Shown one piece after another: positions 46,280 through 57,771 of a stretch of DNA of 64,000 nt. Under the pieces are notes generated by a model. That model ran no database searches. It was not told where the DNA came from and saw only the letters and a list, made by a program, of their open reading frames with translations. The translations under genes were made by a program, and so were the position numbers. Source of the DNA: Berberis thunbergii (lineage: Eukaryota > Streptophyta > Magnoliopsida > Ranunculales > Berberidaceae); the NCBI GenBank assembly GCA_003290165.1, contig QNQO01000502.1, forward strand, positions 558,001 through 622,000, read 5' to 3'. Each line of letters begins with the position of its first letter. Position 1 is the stretch's first letter.

Positions 46280-47278
46280 AATTCACCATTATATTTGTTT
46301 CATTCATGTGTATGAAGGACATTTGTTGTTTGAAGGTTTTTTGTTATTGTTGTTGTATGTAGTATTTAACTCTTGTTAGTTGCCTTTATGACATGTTTGA
46401 ATGAGGTATAATTTGTGTGTGATGCAATGGAAAAGCTTACTTTTGGATCATACTCGTCTTTCATTGTTATGTTTTATTTCTAATCTACAAAGAACTCTTG
46501 TTAGTTGGCATTATGACATGTTCGAATGTGGTATTGTTTGCGTTTGATCTTATTTTTGGAGCAGACTAGTCTTTCGTTGTCATGTTTTATTTCTAGTCTA
46601 CAAAGACGGCTTTGATTCTTGAATGGGGTTTGTAAATTCTTTTAGGTAGGTGTTAGACTCACTGCACATGTATGCATCCCTGTGCATGACATATAGATTT
46701 TAGAAATGTAATAGAAGGAAAGCTGTAACACTCGACAGACAGGGTCAACCCCATTGTCTCACATTCAATACAAGTATTCTATAGCATAAACTTGTGTAGG
46801 TTTGTCCCCCTACAAGCACTGGCATTAACAGTCACCATCACCCCAGAGCAAAAGTTACAACACTACTTAGCTTTACCAAGCCGATCACCTTCCAGTCGGC
46901 TTAAGATACATCCATTCTGTCCTCCAAGCAATCTCAGGAAAGCTGGTTCCGATTAACATTTTAAGATGCTAACTCCTCCAAGTCTTTGAAGTGACTTAAG
47001 CACCACTCGTATTTGTTCTTCTGTTGCTTTCTAAGTCTTTGAAGTGACTTAAGCACCACTCATATTTCTCTCCCTTTCCCATAAGTGAAGAGAACACCTT
47101 TGCAAATATGGGGGGATTTTTTTAGGCGGTTTTCCGCAGTCATAACTCTTGAAATGTCATCAATAATCCATAAGATCATCCAGAACATAGCCCGAGTCTG
47201 ACACTCTATCTGAATTTATTGTTTCGATGTCTTGTCAGATAGTATTGTCCTTGATACTGACCATATGTTGTATCTCTA
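46280..47278. other. 3' flank of F-box gene; small repeats; possible LTR scrap
   Basis: 46280-46540 is homologous to 34195-34450 behind the 33-kb F-box relic. TGTAACACTCGACAGACAGG at 46726 resembles the start of a chromovirus LTR, but no partner end was found. A 53-base-period tandem duplication (46981 and 47034, AGTCTTTGAAGTGACTTAAG) is present. No gene is seen. Confidence 0.45.
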
Positions 47279-47686
47279 TTGGCGCGATGCAGTTGTCATT
47301 GGTATACCTATGCTGCTGTGATAATCATTATTCCCTTTTCTGATTATCCTTCAAGTCTCATCATCTTCTCTGATTTTGAGAATGTGATTCTTAGGAGCAA
47401 TCTGAATTACTTAGATTTGAAAGAAACCACTTGCAGTGAAGAAGATTGGTTGCAGTGTTTAGTTGACCAAATTTACGACTCCCAAAACACATGCATTTGT
47501 AATCCTTTAACTAGAGTTTATATTCAGCTCTTGCAATCTGATTTCCCCTCGGATCCTTGTTGCATCTTGTCTGGGTTCAGTTTGAACAAGTTAGCAAATT
47601 TTATAAGGTTGTAATAATCATGTTTTAATGCCTGTAATGGTGGTTGTGGCTCTCATTTAAACACCAAGATTTACACTCTGGGTAAT

Positions 47687-48669
47687 CAGGGGCGGACCCA
47701 GGATTTTAGTCGAGCGGGGGCGAAATGAAAAATACTTATTAGTTGATAATAGTAGTTATCAATGGTAAAACCAATTTTTTTTTTACCGAAGCTAGTAACT
47801 AATAAAACAAATTCAACTATAAAAAATACAATGCATATATCAAATTGGATCCAAGTGTAGTCAATTTTAAGCCAAAATAAGGTCACTATTGATAACCTTA
47901 GCAAAAAGCAAACAAGCATAATAACTAGAATATATAACTAATATCACAAAAGAGTTTGTCTAGGCAGCCAGACTTTAAAACCATTTTTTGGCCAGACTAA
48001 AGCATTTTTACACCTTTACCCTTTCTCTTTAAAATACAATAACAAACATTATCTATAGAAGGGATAGAAATGTAAAAAACTTAAAACCAGACCAAAAAGT
48101 AACTATAAAGCCTGGTTGTCTAGAATTGAGAATCACAAAATAATTAGGATAAGTTCTAGGTGAAGCTAAATTTTTTTTTGAAATTTGCGAATCTAATATG
48201 ATCATAATACAATTTCAAAGAAAAAATAGTTTATATGAGGCTCAAATTTTATACGAGTTAGCTAATGGTATATATTTTCATTGAATTCTATCGTTATTAT
48301 TTTAGATATTAATTTTAAATATTTTTTTGTTAGGGGTTTAATATCGCTTGTGAAAAACAATTCATTTATTTAATGTTAATAATTTTTTATTAAATATTTT
48401 TTAATGTTTGCAATTACTAATAAAATTGCATTGAAAATCAAATAAAAAATGCACTCGAAGAGTATCGAACTCAGGTCTTTTACAAAAAGTGATAAACCTC
48501 CAACCACTACACCAACAAAAACATGTTTGAATATTTTCATAAACAATTAATTTATTGTATGCTACATTATATAATCGATTTTTTAAGACTAAAATATATA
48601 TACTAAAAATATTTTAAAAGTTGAGGGGGGGCAGCTGCCCCCCCTGGTCCCTTAGTAGGTCCGCCCATG
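47687..48669. mobile_element. hAT-type non-autonomous element, 983 bp, in the F-box relic
   Basis: The left end CAGGGGCGGACC and right end GGTCCGCCCATG are inverted repeats with one mismatch. The flanking 8-bp duplication TGGGTAAT (47679-47686, 48670-48677) is exact. Further in, GGGGGC / GCCCCCC blocks also pair. The CAGGGGCGGA terminus is common in plant hAT elements. The interior is AT-rich and has no transposase frame. It includes a tRNA-like segment, listed separately. Confidence 0.88.
48455..48520 (-). repeat. tRNA-like (SINE-type) pol III promoter segment inside the hAT element
   Basis: On the minus strand, TTGGTGTAGTGGTTGGAGG (A-box-like) is followed about 30 bases later by GAGTTCGATACTC (B-box-like). 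This is the spacing of a tRNA-derived SINE head. It is either a SINE inserted into the hAT element or part of the element family. Confidence 0.55.
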
Positions 48670-49058
48670 TGGGTAATGGTTGCTCTTCATCATCTGGTTG
48701 GAGAAGTGTGGGAGATGGGAATATAGATGGAGCCTTGATACAGTTTCATGCACAAATGAAATCAAGTTTGCTTGTGACCATAGAAAGCACAATTTACTAG
48801 GAAGGTTACAGGTTCCTGAACTCATCTCCAAATTTGCAGTGCCTTCTGTCTTTCTATTTAGGCACATAAGAGTTCCGGATAATATAATTTTGCCGCTATT
48901 GCAAAATATTAATGTGCATGTTCTTGATTTTACCAAAATTTGATATTTTTTAGGCGTACAAATGAATATGAATATGGAGTTAGTTGTTAGGGTTTGATTA
49001 CTGGTCAATTTTTCTAATTTTCCATTTGGTTTGACCTTGACCTGTAAACCTGCTGACC

Positions 49059-49700
49059 AGCACAAGGAACGCACGTGAGCTATGGACTACTGTTGTGGTG
49101 GCCGATGACACTCTTATGCTAAAGTCAGACAAAAATCTGAGGAATGTGTAAAGCTGTAAATAGGGAATTTTGTAGCTTACCAACCTCGTGTGTTATTTAT
49201 AGTGTAGGTGTTCTGGTTCAACTAGGCCATCAATGGCGTAGTTTAGGGAAAAAGATCTTTGTGGAGATCCTTCACTAATTAGGAGTCGTGTTGTGGAGGG
49301 AAGTTTCCTTATTAGCCGTGTGCTCCTAGATACACGGTTGATAGTTCCCATTCCGAGAGTGATCTATAGGCAGAAGTCTCCATATGTGATTCGTACTCTA
49401 GAATATGCTTCCTAGTTAGAAGCAAAGAGCCCTGCAATTGCCCATCCGAAGCTAATCCTCGAGATACTTGCCTTAACAGGGCTTACGGGTATTGAGGATA
49501 GTTGTGAGATAGGTGGGCCTAGTAGGCTATAAGAATCTGGGTCCGTTTGGCAGACTGCATTGGGCGGGCTTAGAACTGCTTGGGTCGGATGACGCTAGGG
49601 CCTATCTTTCCTCGAGATCATCATGACACGTGTACGACGCAGAGTTGGGACTGTTTTGGTGTATCATCAGCAACTCCCCCCGAGTTAGTCGGCCATCACA
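49059..49700 (-). repeat. LTR of Tat-like copy 2
   Basis: It aligns with 34510-35171; on the minus strand it starts TGTGATGGCCGACTAAC. Coordinates come from that alignment by eye. The duplicated text includes AATTAGGAGTCGTG and ACACGTGTACGAC. Confidence 0.5.
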
Positions 49701-49934
49701 TCGGTTTGCTAAGTCATCTCTTGAAAAGATACGCCGCTCATGATGATTGAGTCTGAATCGTTGCTTGAGCCGCACGTTTCATTAATTGAATGTGCGTCGG
49801 TTTGGTGGAGAAGAGGCGGGAATCCCATACCTATTTAGGTCATCCTTCGTGCGGAGATTAACTCTTATATTTTCTTCCTTTTAGAGATTTTGCTATTTTT
49901 ATCTTCTGACTGAAAAGATTGTTTCATCTTCTTC

Positions 49935-52445
49935 ATGGCTCAACAAAACCTTCTTGATGACGCAACTTGGCCAAGGAAGGGCCTTGAGTTTTTCGAAGAC
50001 ATGTTGCTTTTTGAATCAAGTCTTGCTGAAATCCGTATGAAGTTCGGGGTTCCTGAGGACCTGCAATTGTATGCTCTGAAAGATGAACAGACGCCAATGT
50101 CGCCACCGACGGTGTTCGTCTACTTGCATCGTGGGATGCTTTAAACTGGAGCATGTTTTCCTGTTCTGGATGTGATTTGGGACTTCTTAGACTTCCTTGG
50201 AATTCCTCCCGCCCAGTTGGGGCCTAATGGGTACAATATCGTTCTTCTCATTTTGATTAGGGTGAAGGAAGCTGACGTCTGCGTGACTTCGTGAGTAATT
50301 CAGTTGCTGACTTCTCCTCGGTTGAAAAATAACGTTGTTTGTAAAATGATGTTGCCGGATTGTTTTGTGAATATGCCTAACGATTTCAAGTTCTGGCAGA
50401 AGTATTGCTTCTTGGCTCATGCGGATTCAAAGTACTTTCAGTTCAAAGGTTGCCTGCTCAAACGAAAGTTCAAGCCACTTCGTAAGTATATATTTTTCTT
50501 CCAATTCCATCGCACTTGATTGTATGCTAATCATTGTGCGTGTTTCCTCACAAAACGGTTTCTCATTACTCTTCTTACCACAAATGAACGAAACACTATG
50601 GAGACATTTTGTGACTTGCCAACGAAGAATGTGGTGGATGTCATATGTGTCACCAACTTTATTCGTAGTAGGTTGTGGTACAAATGGCATATGGCCCCCA
50701 CTCTTTACGTATTGTCGCAAGTCAAGTATGAAGGTGGGTCCCCTTCTAAATGGAAGGTCGTCAGAGCCAAGGCTCATGTCTTGTCTGACATGGAGGAGCC
50801 GTCTGAGACGCTTGCCTCATTTACGAGCTCGAAAAAGTCCCGCGTTGAACTAGGTCATCTTCAAAACGATCCGCTCCAGTAAGTGAAGACCGTGAGTCTG
50901 ATTGGTCTGTTAGGGCGGAGGATGATGTATCCGTCTGGGAGAAGGACCATCTGCGATTAGCAGGGGTTGAAGATATATCGAATCTTAGTGTCACACAAGT
51001 GAAAGCTCTGAGCGAGTAGTTGATGCTAGCTGCAATGGCGACTTCTACTAGTACCAATTCGCCTGGGATCGTTCCGCTAGAAGGTTCCCGTGAGGACCCG
51101 CCTGAGGTTTTGGAATTTGATCGTGTTGTTGGCGGGCTGTCCAACAATGGTCGTGGTGACACGGGCCAAGTTTCTCATAGTTCGCATTGTTCCCCGTCTC
51201 AATCCAGGTTGTATTTCAAGGTGTTGGAGGGTCTGTTTGACAACTCGCTTCCTTCGGATCCTGCTAAGCCGTTTCGCATTAAGGGGTCGATTGCTGGTGA
51301 CAAAAAAGGCTGTAGAGGAACGTCTGGGAACAAAGGTGACTACACAGGGTGGTGTTGGTGTAATCCCCCATCCGGTAAAGCTTCATCCAGATGCAGAGAT
51401 AAGTCTGTTTGCCCCGGACTTAATAATGATGAGCACTCAGGTATGGCATTGGGAGGTTGATGTGGACTACGCTTCGAAGAAGCATATAAGTAGGTGTTAT
51501 AGCTGGTTGATGAATCACACTCCAAATCCCGAGAAGGATACGCTAGAAGGGCGTATGGATAAGGGTTTAAAGTACCTTATGTTGGGAATGTCTCATTTGA
51601 GCTAAGTGGTCATTGTTGGGATGAAAGTCGAGTGGCTCGTGAGAGGGTGTACACCATGGAGCGTGTCTTCTCGCACTTGCAGATGTTGTATTCTGGCACG
51701 CTTTATGATGTTGAGTTGCGGAGGAAGCAGGCTGATGAGAGGAGGTTGGAACGATTGGCCGTTGCTGCTGAGGCTCAGAGGGTTCGTCTAAACTCCCTCG
51801 AGTCTGATTTAGCATAGGCAAGGTCCGTGACAGACATATTTCGACAGGAATTGGATTTGGCTTGCTGTAATCTGGAGGTTGTGCAGGAAACTGCAGCCGA
51901 GGCGCGTTCTGAACTGCGGTCCCTTGCTGAGGAGAATGCTTTGAATGATGCTGATTGGGCTGTTCAAAAACAACAATTGGAGTCTGATGTGGAGTTCAAT
52001 GCTCGAGAGGCGGAGAAGGTCGAGGACCGGCTCGAATTGGAAACACATGAGCTTCGTGCTGTAAAGAGCAGTTTGACCACTGAGCAATCTCAGGTTGATG
52101 CGCTGACAGGCAAGTTGGAGTTGTTGGAGTGTGAACTTGCTAATGCGAAGGCGCACGAGAAAGAGCTTCTTTAGGAACAAGGCAAGTGCGAATTCCGTTG
52201 AGTTGTACATTGTAGATTGTAGATTGGAGATGTTAGCAGTGATGAAAGAGGAGCATCCGAAATGGGACCTTGACTGCTATAAAAAGATGTCGTATGTAGA
52301 CTTGTCAGTGGCTTTCACGTCATTAGACGAAGAGGGTGGTTTGGATCCCGATGCTAAGGCTGCGTCGGTTACAAACGCAACTCCTGCTCCCTTTTCCGTA
52401 AAGCTTAGCTCTTTTGTTTTTGTACCTTCTCCTGATAAGGTGTGA
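49935..52445 (+). pseudogene. antisense ORF of Tat-like copy 2, broken
   Basis: Starts MAQQNLLDDATWPRK. Frames include FLDFLGIPPAQLGPNGYN, which fits the plant gypsy-type transposon domain, and KNNVVCKMMLPDCFVN. At 51827-52174 there is a long coiled coil (ELRAVKSSLTTEQSQVDAL, LELLECELANAKAHEKE). Frame changes and stops occur near 50145, 50280, 50880, 51460 and 51818. It matches 35879-38365 throughout, so the two were once one protein of roughly 800 residues. Confidence 0.55.
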
Positions 52446-53989
52446 ACTTTGCACATTTGTACCTTTTTTTTGTTTCGACTGTTTAATGAAAATAGTTTTA
52501 TATTGAATGTACTCTGTATCATTTTGTGCTCGCTATCCCCATTGTGTGTTTTCTGTTTCCCCTCGTCGTTTTACTTTAGCATAGGCTGGTTGGATCAAAA
52601 GGAAGTCAAGTGGTCTGTTAGCTATTGAGAGTTTGACCATTTGCGTTGCGAGTGACTCAGAGTCAATGTTGCGTAATCATGTCCAATAGTGAGCATTCCA
52701 TGTATGGTTGAGGAGTGGGTTGTGCTGTCCAGCTGTGGTCCATTCTCAAGGTAAGCTGTTGGAGGCTCATTTTGTCTATTTGACTGTTGGTCGCAATTAC
52801 TGGCATGAGTGAACTGTGGTGATCGAGCACATGCGTTATAATTGGAGTGTTTGTTCCGAGTCGGGTTTCATAAGCTCGAGCTGGCATTCCATAGAACACT
52901 CGTTCGTACGTGACGGAACGATTTATGGGTTGGCATGAACGTCATTTGCCGGTAATAGAATGTCAGTCCATGTAAACGTGAAGATGCTGCTTAAGCTGTG
53001 TTTTGTCTTTGGGCCACTGTTTCGAAATAGAACGGCAGTTGTGTAGCAAGCTATCTGATAGGACCATAATTATGTTATTTTAGTACCATATTTCTATATA
53101 TAATTTTAGTTATTTCATGTTAATTATGGTACTAATTGTTATTTTCGTGTTTGTGTAGGTTTCCAATAACAAGATTCCACACAAAGAAGAAAACAAGTAT
53201 AAAAAGGGACGATACCTTGCTTTGAGAGAAATCCATCCACATCATCTTCAACGCATCTATGCATAGCCTCCTCATCCACAGCCACCATATCCTTTCATCC
53301 ATCTTCACCATGAAACCCAATCACGGACACACAGCTTATCCTTGCGTGATCAAACACACCATCAGTCAACCCTATAGCCAATTTCACACCACGCGCATAT
53401 TATTCATAGTTCTGCCTGCACCCTTCACAAACCATTCCCATCTCGCACAGACCCATCTCCATCCAGCCATCACCCTATTCCTTGAAACAACATCCTCGCT
53501 GTCACGGACTAGTAATCCGTGCGGCACTAGGTATCCAATTCACTAGTAAGCCTATAAGTAGTTACTTTGACGGGCACAAATATTAACTTGAGAATGTACA
53601 ATATCAATCTGTAGACAATATAACAATGCACAATAGTCAGTAAAAGCTCTCATTCACATTCAATAGATTACAATGGGGAGGAATGTTCGGAAGGACGTTG
53701 CTCAAGACTAATTCGATGCTATCGATCGATGGAAATACAAGTTTGAAGTTGAAAAGCAATGCAAAAAAAACAATAAAAATGCTAGCGGTACAGTCCGGCC
53801 CGACTATGCAATGGAGGCAACACATCCTCACAGTCAAGAGCTCAAACCTTCCCCCTATATTATAGATGCTAAGCATTTGGGCACTTTTCAAAAGGGAACA
53901 TTGAGTTTTGAGACCATTAGGAAAGTCTTGAAAGGCCTCTGACCTTGGTTTCCCTAACCAACGATACTAATCTTGACACTCTACCACAC

Positions 53990-54262
53990 TCAATTCACTG
54001 ACGCCCTCGCAGCGAACTTTTCCAAGTACTCTTCCAGCTTTGAGAGGTATAGCAGCAGATGCTCGACTGGCTCCCAACTGATCTTTGAAGGAGGTTCGTC
54101 CTGCCACTTGACCAAATACTCTCTATCCGGGCATGTGTTGTTGATGAGGCGGTCAGCTAAGATTTCTTCCACTTCTCGATTTGGCTTAGTAGGATGCTTA
54201 GGCAATGCTCGTGTAGATACATTTCTTGTGGGATCAGTGGCATCTGCATGGTAGGACTTCAA
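53990..54262 (-). pseudogene. chromodomain at the integrase C-terminus
   Basis: The frame reads VEEILADRLI, then EYLVKWQDEPPSKISWEPVE. The YLVKW and SWEP motifs are those of chromodomains that end chromovirus integrases and direct insertion to particular chromatin. It is one base out of frame with the integrase part, with the shift near 54290. Confidence 0.85.
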
Positions 54263-55869
54263 GTTACTTGCATGGAAGACAAGATGGGTGAAACGGAGCC
54301 AAACTTGACGCGATAGGAGACTTTGCCGACTTTCTCAATAATCTGTACCGGTCCCTCATACTTGCGAAACAGATTGTTGTGTGCTCTAGCTGTCCTTTTA
54401 TACTTGTTGAACATATCTAGCTTCACCAATACCAAGTCCCCGACTTCAAAAGGATCAATTCGTCGTTTCTTGTCGGCCCATTTCTTCATGTGACGGGAGG
54501 CTTTCTCAAGATAGGCTCGAGCAACTTCAATGTTTTTCTGCCAGGCTTTGACAAATTCAAGAGCTCTTGGGCTGGGTCCTTGGTATCCAGTAAGTACTGT
54601 ATGTGGTGTCAATGGTTGCTGACCAGTAACCAACTGAAAGGAGCTGGAGTGAGTAGCTGAGCTCTTTTGTAAGTTGGAACAGAATTGTGCAACATCAAGT
54701 AGTCCCACCCAATTTTTCTGGTTTGCACTTACAAAATGACGAAGGTATTCTTCAAGCATAGAGTTAAAGCGCTCAGTCTGTCCGTCAGATTGGGGATGTT
54801 GGCTTGTCGACATATTAAGTTTGGATCCCAAGAGCTTGAACAACTCCTTCCAGAACTTTCCTGTGAAGCGAGCATCACGGTCGCTAACAATGTTTTCGGG
54901 CAGTCCCCAATACTTCACTACACGCTTGAGGAACAATTGCGTCGTATCTTCGGCTGTGCAAGTCAGTCCGGTCGGCACAAAGGTCACATACTTTGAGAAT
55001 CGGTCAACAACTACAAGGATACTCCTAAAATCCTCTACTTTCGGTAACCCCGTAATGAAGTCCATGGAAACACTTTCCCAAGGATGAGTTGGAACAGGCA
55101 GGGGCTCTAGTAAGCCTACTGGTCGATCTGTTTCAACCTTATCTTGTTGGCAAATAAGACATGTTCGAACATAGGCCATTACATCCTCCTGTATCTGTGG
55201 CCAATAGTACCCCTTCTCTAGCAATGCAAGTGTTCGTCTCCAACCTGGATGTCCCGCCCAATGGGTGTCATGGCATTCTCTCAAAAGTTCTTTCCTCAAA
55301 CCCGAAGTTCTCAGAACATAGAGGCGATTACCAATTGTGAGTATTGCTCCATCTTTTATCCAGAACCGTCGAGTTTTGCCCTGCTTGATCAACTCTGTAA
55401 TCGCCTTTGCTTGTGGATCTATCTGTAGGCCTACTTTGATCTTCTCCAAGATGGTGTGACTCGGACCAGTATGGGTTAGCACTGCGAGGTCTGCCCTTCT
55501 ACTGAGTGCATCAGCTACATTGTTAGTGCGCCCTAGCTTGTATTCCAATACTAAGTCAAATTCTGCTAATTTTTCCTGCCATCGAGATTGCTTGGAGGTT
55601 AGCATCTTCTGAGTGAGGAAATGGCATGCTGCAGCATTATCCACTTTAACAAGGACTTGAGATCCCAAGAGGTAGTGTCTCCACACTCGTAAACAATGTA
55701 CAATGGCTAGCAATTCCTTTTCCTGAGCTGAGTAACGAGACTCTGTATCATTCAACTTTCGACTCTCATATGCTACCGGGTGACCATCTTGAAGTAAAAC
55801 TGCCCCTAAGGCATAATCAGATGCATCTGTTTGTACTTCAAAGGGCTTGGTGATGTCTGGCAAGGCCAA
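54263..55869 (-). pseudogene. chromovirus RNase H and integrase
   Basis: The frame of over 530 codons begins in RNase H: FEVQTDASDYALGAVLL, SAQEKELLAIVHCLRVWRHY, VKVDNAAACHFL, VADALSRRADL. The integrase follows: zinc-binding HDTHWAGHPG ... CLICQQDK, then the core with MDFITGLPK, VVDRFSKYVTFVP, SDRDARFTGKFWKELF and HPQSDGQTERFN. The catalytic Asp, Asp, Glu positions are visible. The C-terminal part includes FEVGDLVLVKL. The start is cut by a stop/frame break at 55869-55929. Confidence 0.9.
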
Positions 55870-55928
55870 TATTGATCTTTCATCACGGCCAATTTCAAGT
55901 CTTTGAATGAAGCTTCACATTACCTATC

Positions 55929-56888
55929 CTATTCCCATGTTCGGTCTTGTTTCAACAAATTTGTCAGGGCAACAGCTCTCTTAGAGTAGTCCCTTATGAA
56001 GCGACGATAATAGTTTGCAAGTCCAAGGAAAGAACATAGTTGAGACACGTTCTTAGAAGAGTTCCAATCATGGATTGTCTTGACTTTCTCCATGTCCATT
56101 CGAATCTTCCCATTACCAATAACATGACCCAAGAAATTGATCTGGGTCTGGCCGAATGAGCATTTTTCCTTCTTGACAAAGAGATGATTATCCCTAAGGA
56201 TTTGGAACACTTCTCACAAATGATGTAGGTGTTCTTCTATAGTCCCACTATAAACCACAATGTCGTCAAGATAGACAACCACAGACTTGTCCAGAAGGTG
56301 ACGGAACAGGCCATTCATAAGGGTGCAAAATGTAGCTGGAGCATTGGTCAAGCCGAAGGGCATTACTAGGAACTCATATAACCCATATCTAGTAGAACAA
56401 GCAGTTTTGGGTTCGTCACTAGCAGCAATGCAGACCTGATGGTAACCTGATCTCAAGTCGAGTTTTGTGAAGTATCTGGCGGATTCAAGTTGGTCGAATA
56501 AGTCTGCAATGAGCGGCAGTGGGTATTTTTTCTTTATAGTGACTTTGTTCAAGGCTCTATAATCAACACAAAGGCGAAGACTGCCATCATGTTTCCGCTG
56601 AAAAAGAACAGGTGCCTCATAAGGTGCTTTAGAGGGTCGAATGAATCCCGACTCCAACAAGCCATCTAGTTGTGTTCTCAATTCGGTCAGCTCTGGAGGG
56701 CTCATGCGATATGGACTACGTGAGAGTGGCTTGGCACCAGGGACTAACTCAATTTCGTGATCAATGAGCCTTCTGGGAGGTAGATTCTTTGGCAATTCAT
56801 TCGGCATCACTTCACTGAAGTCAGCAATAACCTGGGCAACTTTCTCAGGGATTTTGCTAGTATCATCTTCCATCTCTAGCTTTGCCAC
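55929..56888 (-). pseudogene. chromovirus reverse transcriptase
   Basis: The frame from 56888 carries [29 protein letters not shown] and [12 protein letters not shown], the polymerase active-site box with YLDD. A stop at about 56214 separates it from the last RT segment (56210-55929: [23 protein letters not shown]). Confidence 0.9.
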
Positions 56889-56966
56889 AGCTAAGTATGT
56901 ATCTTATCCTTTGGCCAAGCCACTCTTGACTTGGAGCGCCGACAATATTGTATCATGAGTTATTGG

Positions 56967-57356
56967 TCAAATTGAGGTTGGTACAATGCTTAGTCTGGGT
57001 TCGAAAAATCCCAAGGAGTCCATGAAAGGTAATGGTCCTGCTGCAGCTCCTCGGAAGAGTTTTTGGCCAAGAATCACCTTAAAATCATCAAGTGGAATGG
57101 CCAAGAAGTTTGATCTTCCTTCCCATGGACCAACCTGTAGTGGCACAGCTCTAGCCATACCATTAATAGAGATTGCCTCAGAGTTGACAGCTTTCAACTT
57201 ACCCACATCTCCTTCTAAGTTCAGACCCACACGTCTAGCTTCATCTGGGGTAATAAAATTGTCTGTCGCTCCGGAATCCAACAATGCTTGGGAAGGGAAC
57301 TCATTGATAGTGATGTCGATGTATTGCAAAGCCTTCTTGTGTGGGTGCTCATACAT
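56967..57356 (-). pseudogene. chromovirus aspartic protease
   Basis: ALLDSGATDNFI gives the catalytic D-S-G-A motif of retroviral-type proteases. FKVILGQKLF is close to the end of the domain; the usual W in this motif is absent. Stops separate it from gag and RT. Confidence 0.85.
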
Positions 57357-57388
57357 TTCTCTTTTGACAGCTTGCGTAGAGCTCCCAT

Positions 57389-57771
57389 CTAGGAGGTCTC
57401 ACTGTTGGTGGGGTTCGTGCTCGATGCGGTCGAGTTAGAAGGTTCTGGTTGAAACAAGGACATTAATGAGTGTAGAGCTGGTTTGGATGGACATTTGCCT
57501 GTTGGGTGATCCCTACTATTGCAAAGAATGCATGGGGCAGATGCTCTCCACTGCCCAGAGTAGTTTTGCCCTCCTTTGTTGTTGTAATTTGAGTTGCTAG
57601 AGCTGGCATTCCAATTTTTGTTGGAACTCCAATTCTGGTTGGACGGCCGAGAATTGTAGTTTTCTCGGTTCTGACTTGAGTTTCCCCAGTTTTGGTGAGG
57701 TGAGCGAGCATTCGACCCTGAGCTTGAATTGGTACTGTCAGTTCTAGTTGTGGAGTGATTGAGCGAAGTGG
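57389..57771 (-). pseudogene. chromovirus gag C-terminus with zinc knuckle
   Basis: An Asn/Ser-rich stretch is followed by CILCNSRDHPTGKC, which has the C-x2-C-x4-H-x4-C spacing of a nucleocapsid zinc knuckle. Everything N-terminal to this is lost at the border with the host LTR. Confidence 0.85.

Larger units (their letters stand above)
47279..48950 (+). pseudogene. second-type F-box/FBA pseudogene split by a hAT element
   Basis: FBA-type phrases occur in order: CICNPLTRVYIQLLQSDF, SGFSLNKLANFYKV (after a frameshift), then IYTLGN immediately before the hAT insertion. Immediately after it, GCSSSSGWRSVGDGN and DGALIQFHAQMKSSLL continue. Removing the element and one target-site copy restores a continuous reading IYTLGNGCSSSSGWRS. 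No F-box remains and further stops follow, so the gene may have been dead before the insertion. It is a different F-box subfamily from the 33/42/45-kb group. Confidence 0.7.
53500..57771 (-). mobile_element. 5'-truncated chromovirus (Ty3/gypsy with chromodomain)
   Basis: Minus-strand order is end of gag, protease, reverse transcriptase, RNase H, integrase, chromodomain, 3' LTR. The LTR (53978-53500, 479 bp) starts TGTCAAGATTAG and ends CCGTGACA, preceded by a purine-rich tract. The 5' LTR and most of gag are absent at the 57771 border, as are about 17 bases of the host LTR (present at 61362-61378 in the other LTR). A deletion after insertion explains both. The coding region has several frame breaks, so the element is dead. 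Confidence 0.85.

Noticed and set aside
46726..46870. Possible solo LTR starting TGTAACACTCG
   Set aside because: No matching end, target duplication or second copy in the window, so only noted in the flank entry.
53259..53546. Plus-strand frame starting MHSLLIHSHH, with a similar one at 61096-61389
   Set aside because: The similarity is explained by the two LTRs of one retrotransposon; the frames contain no domain and differ by frame-breaking changes at their ends.
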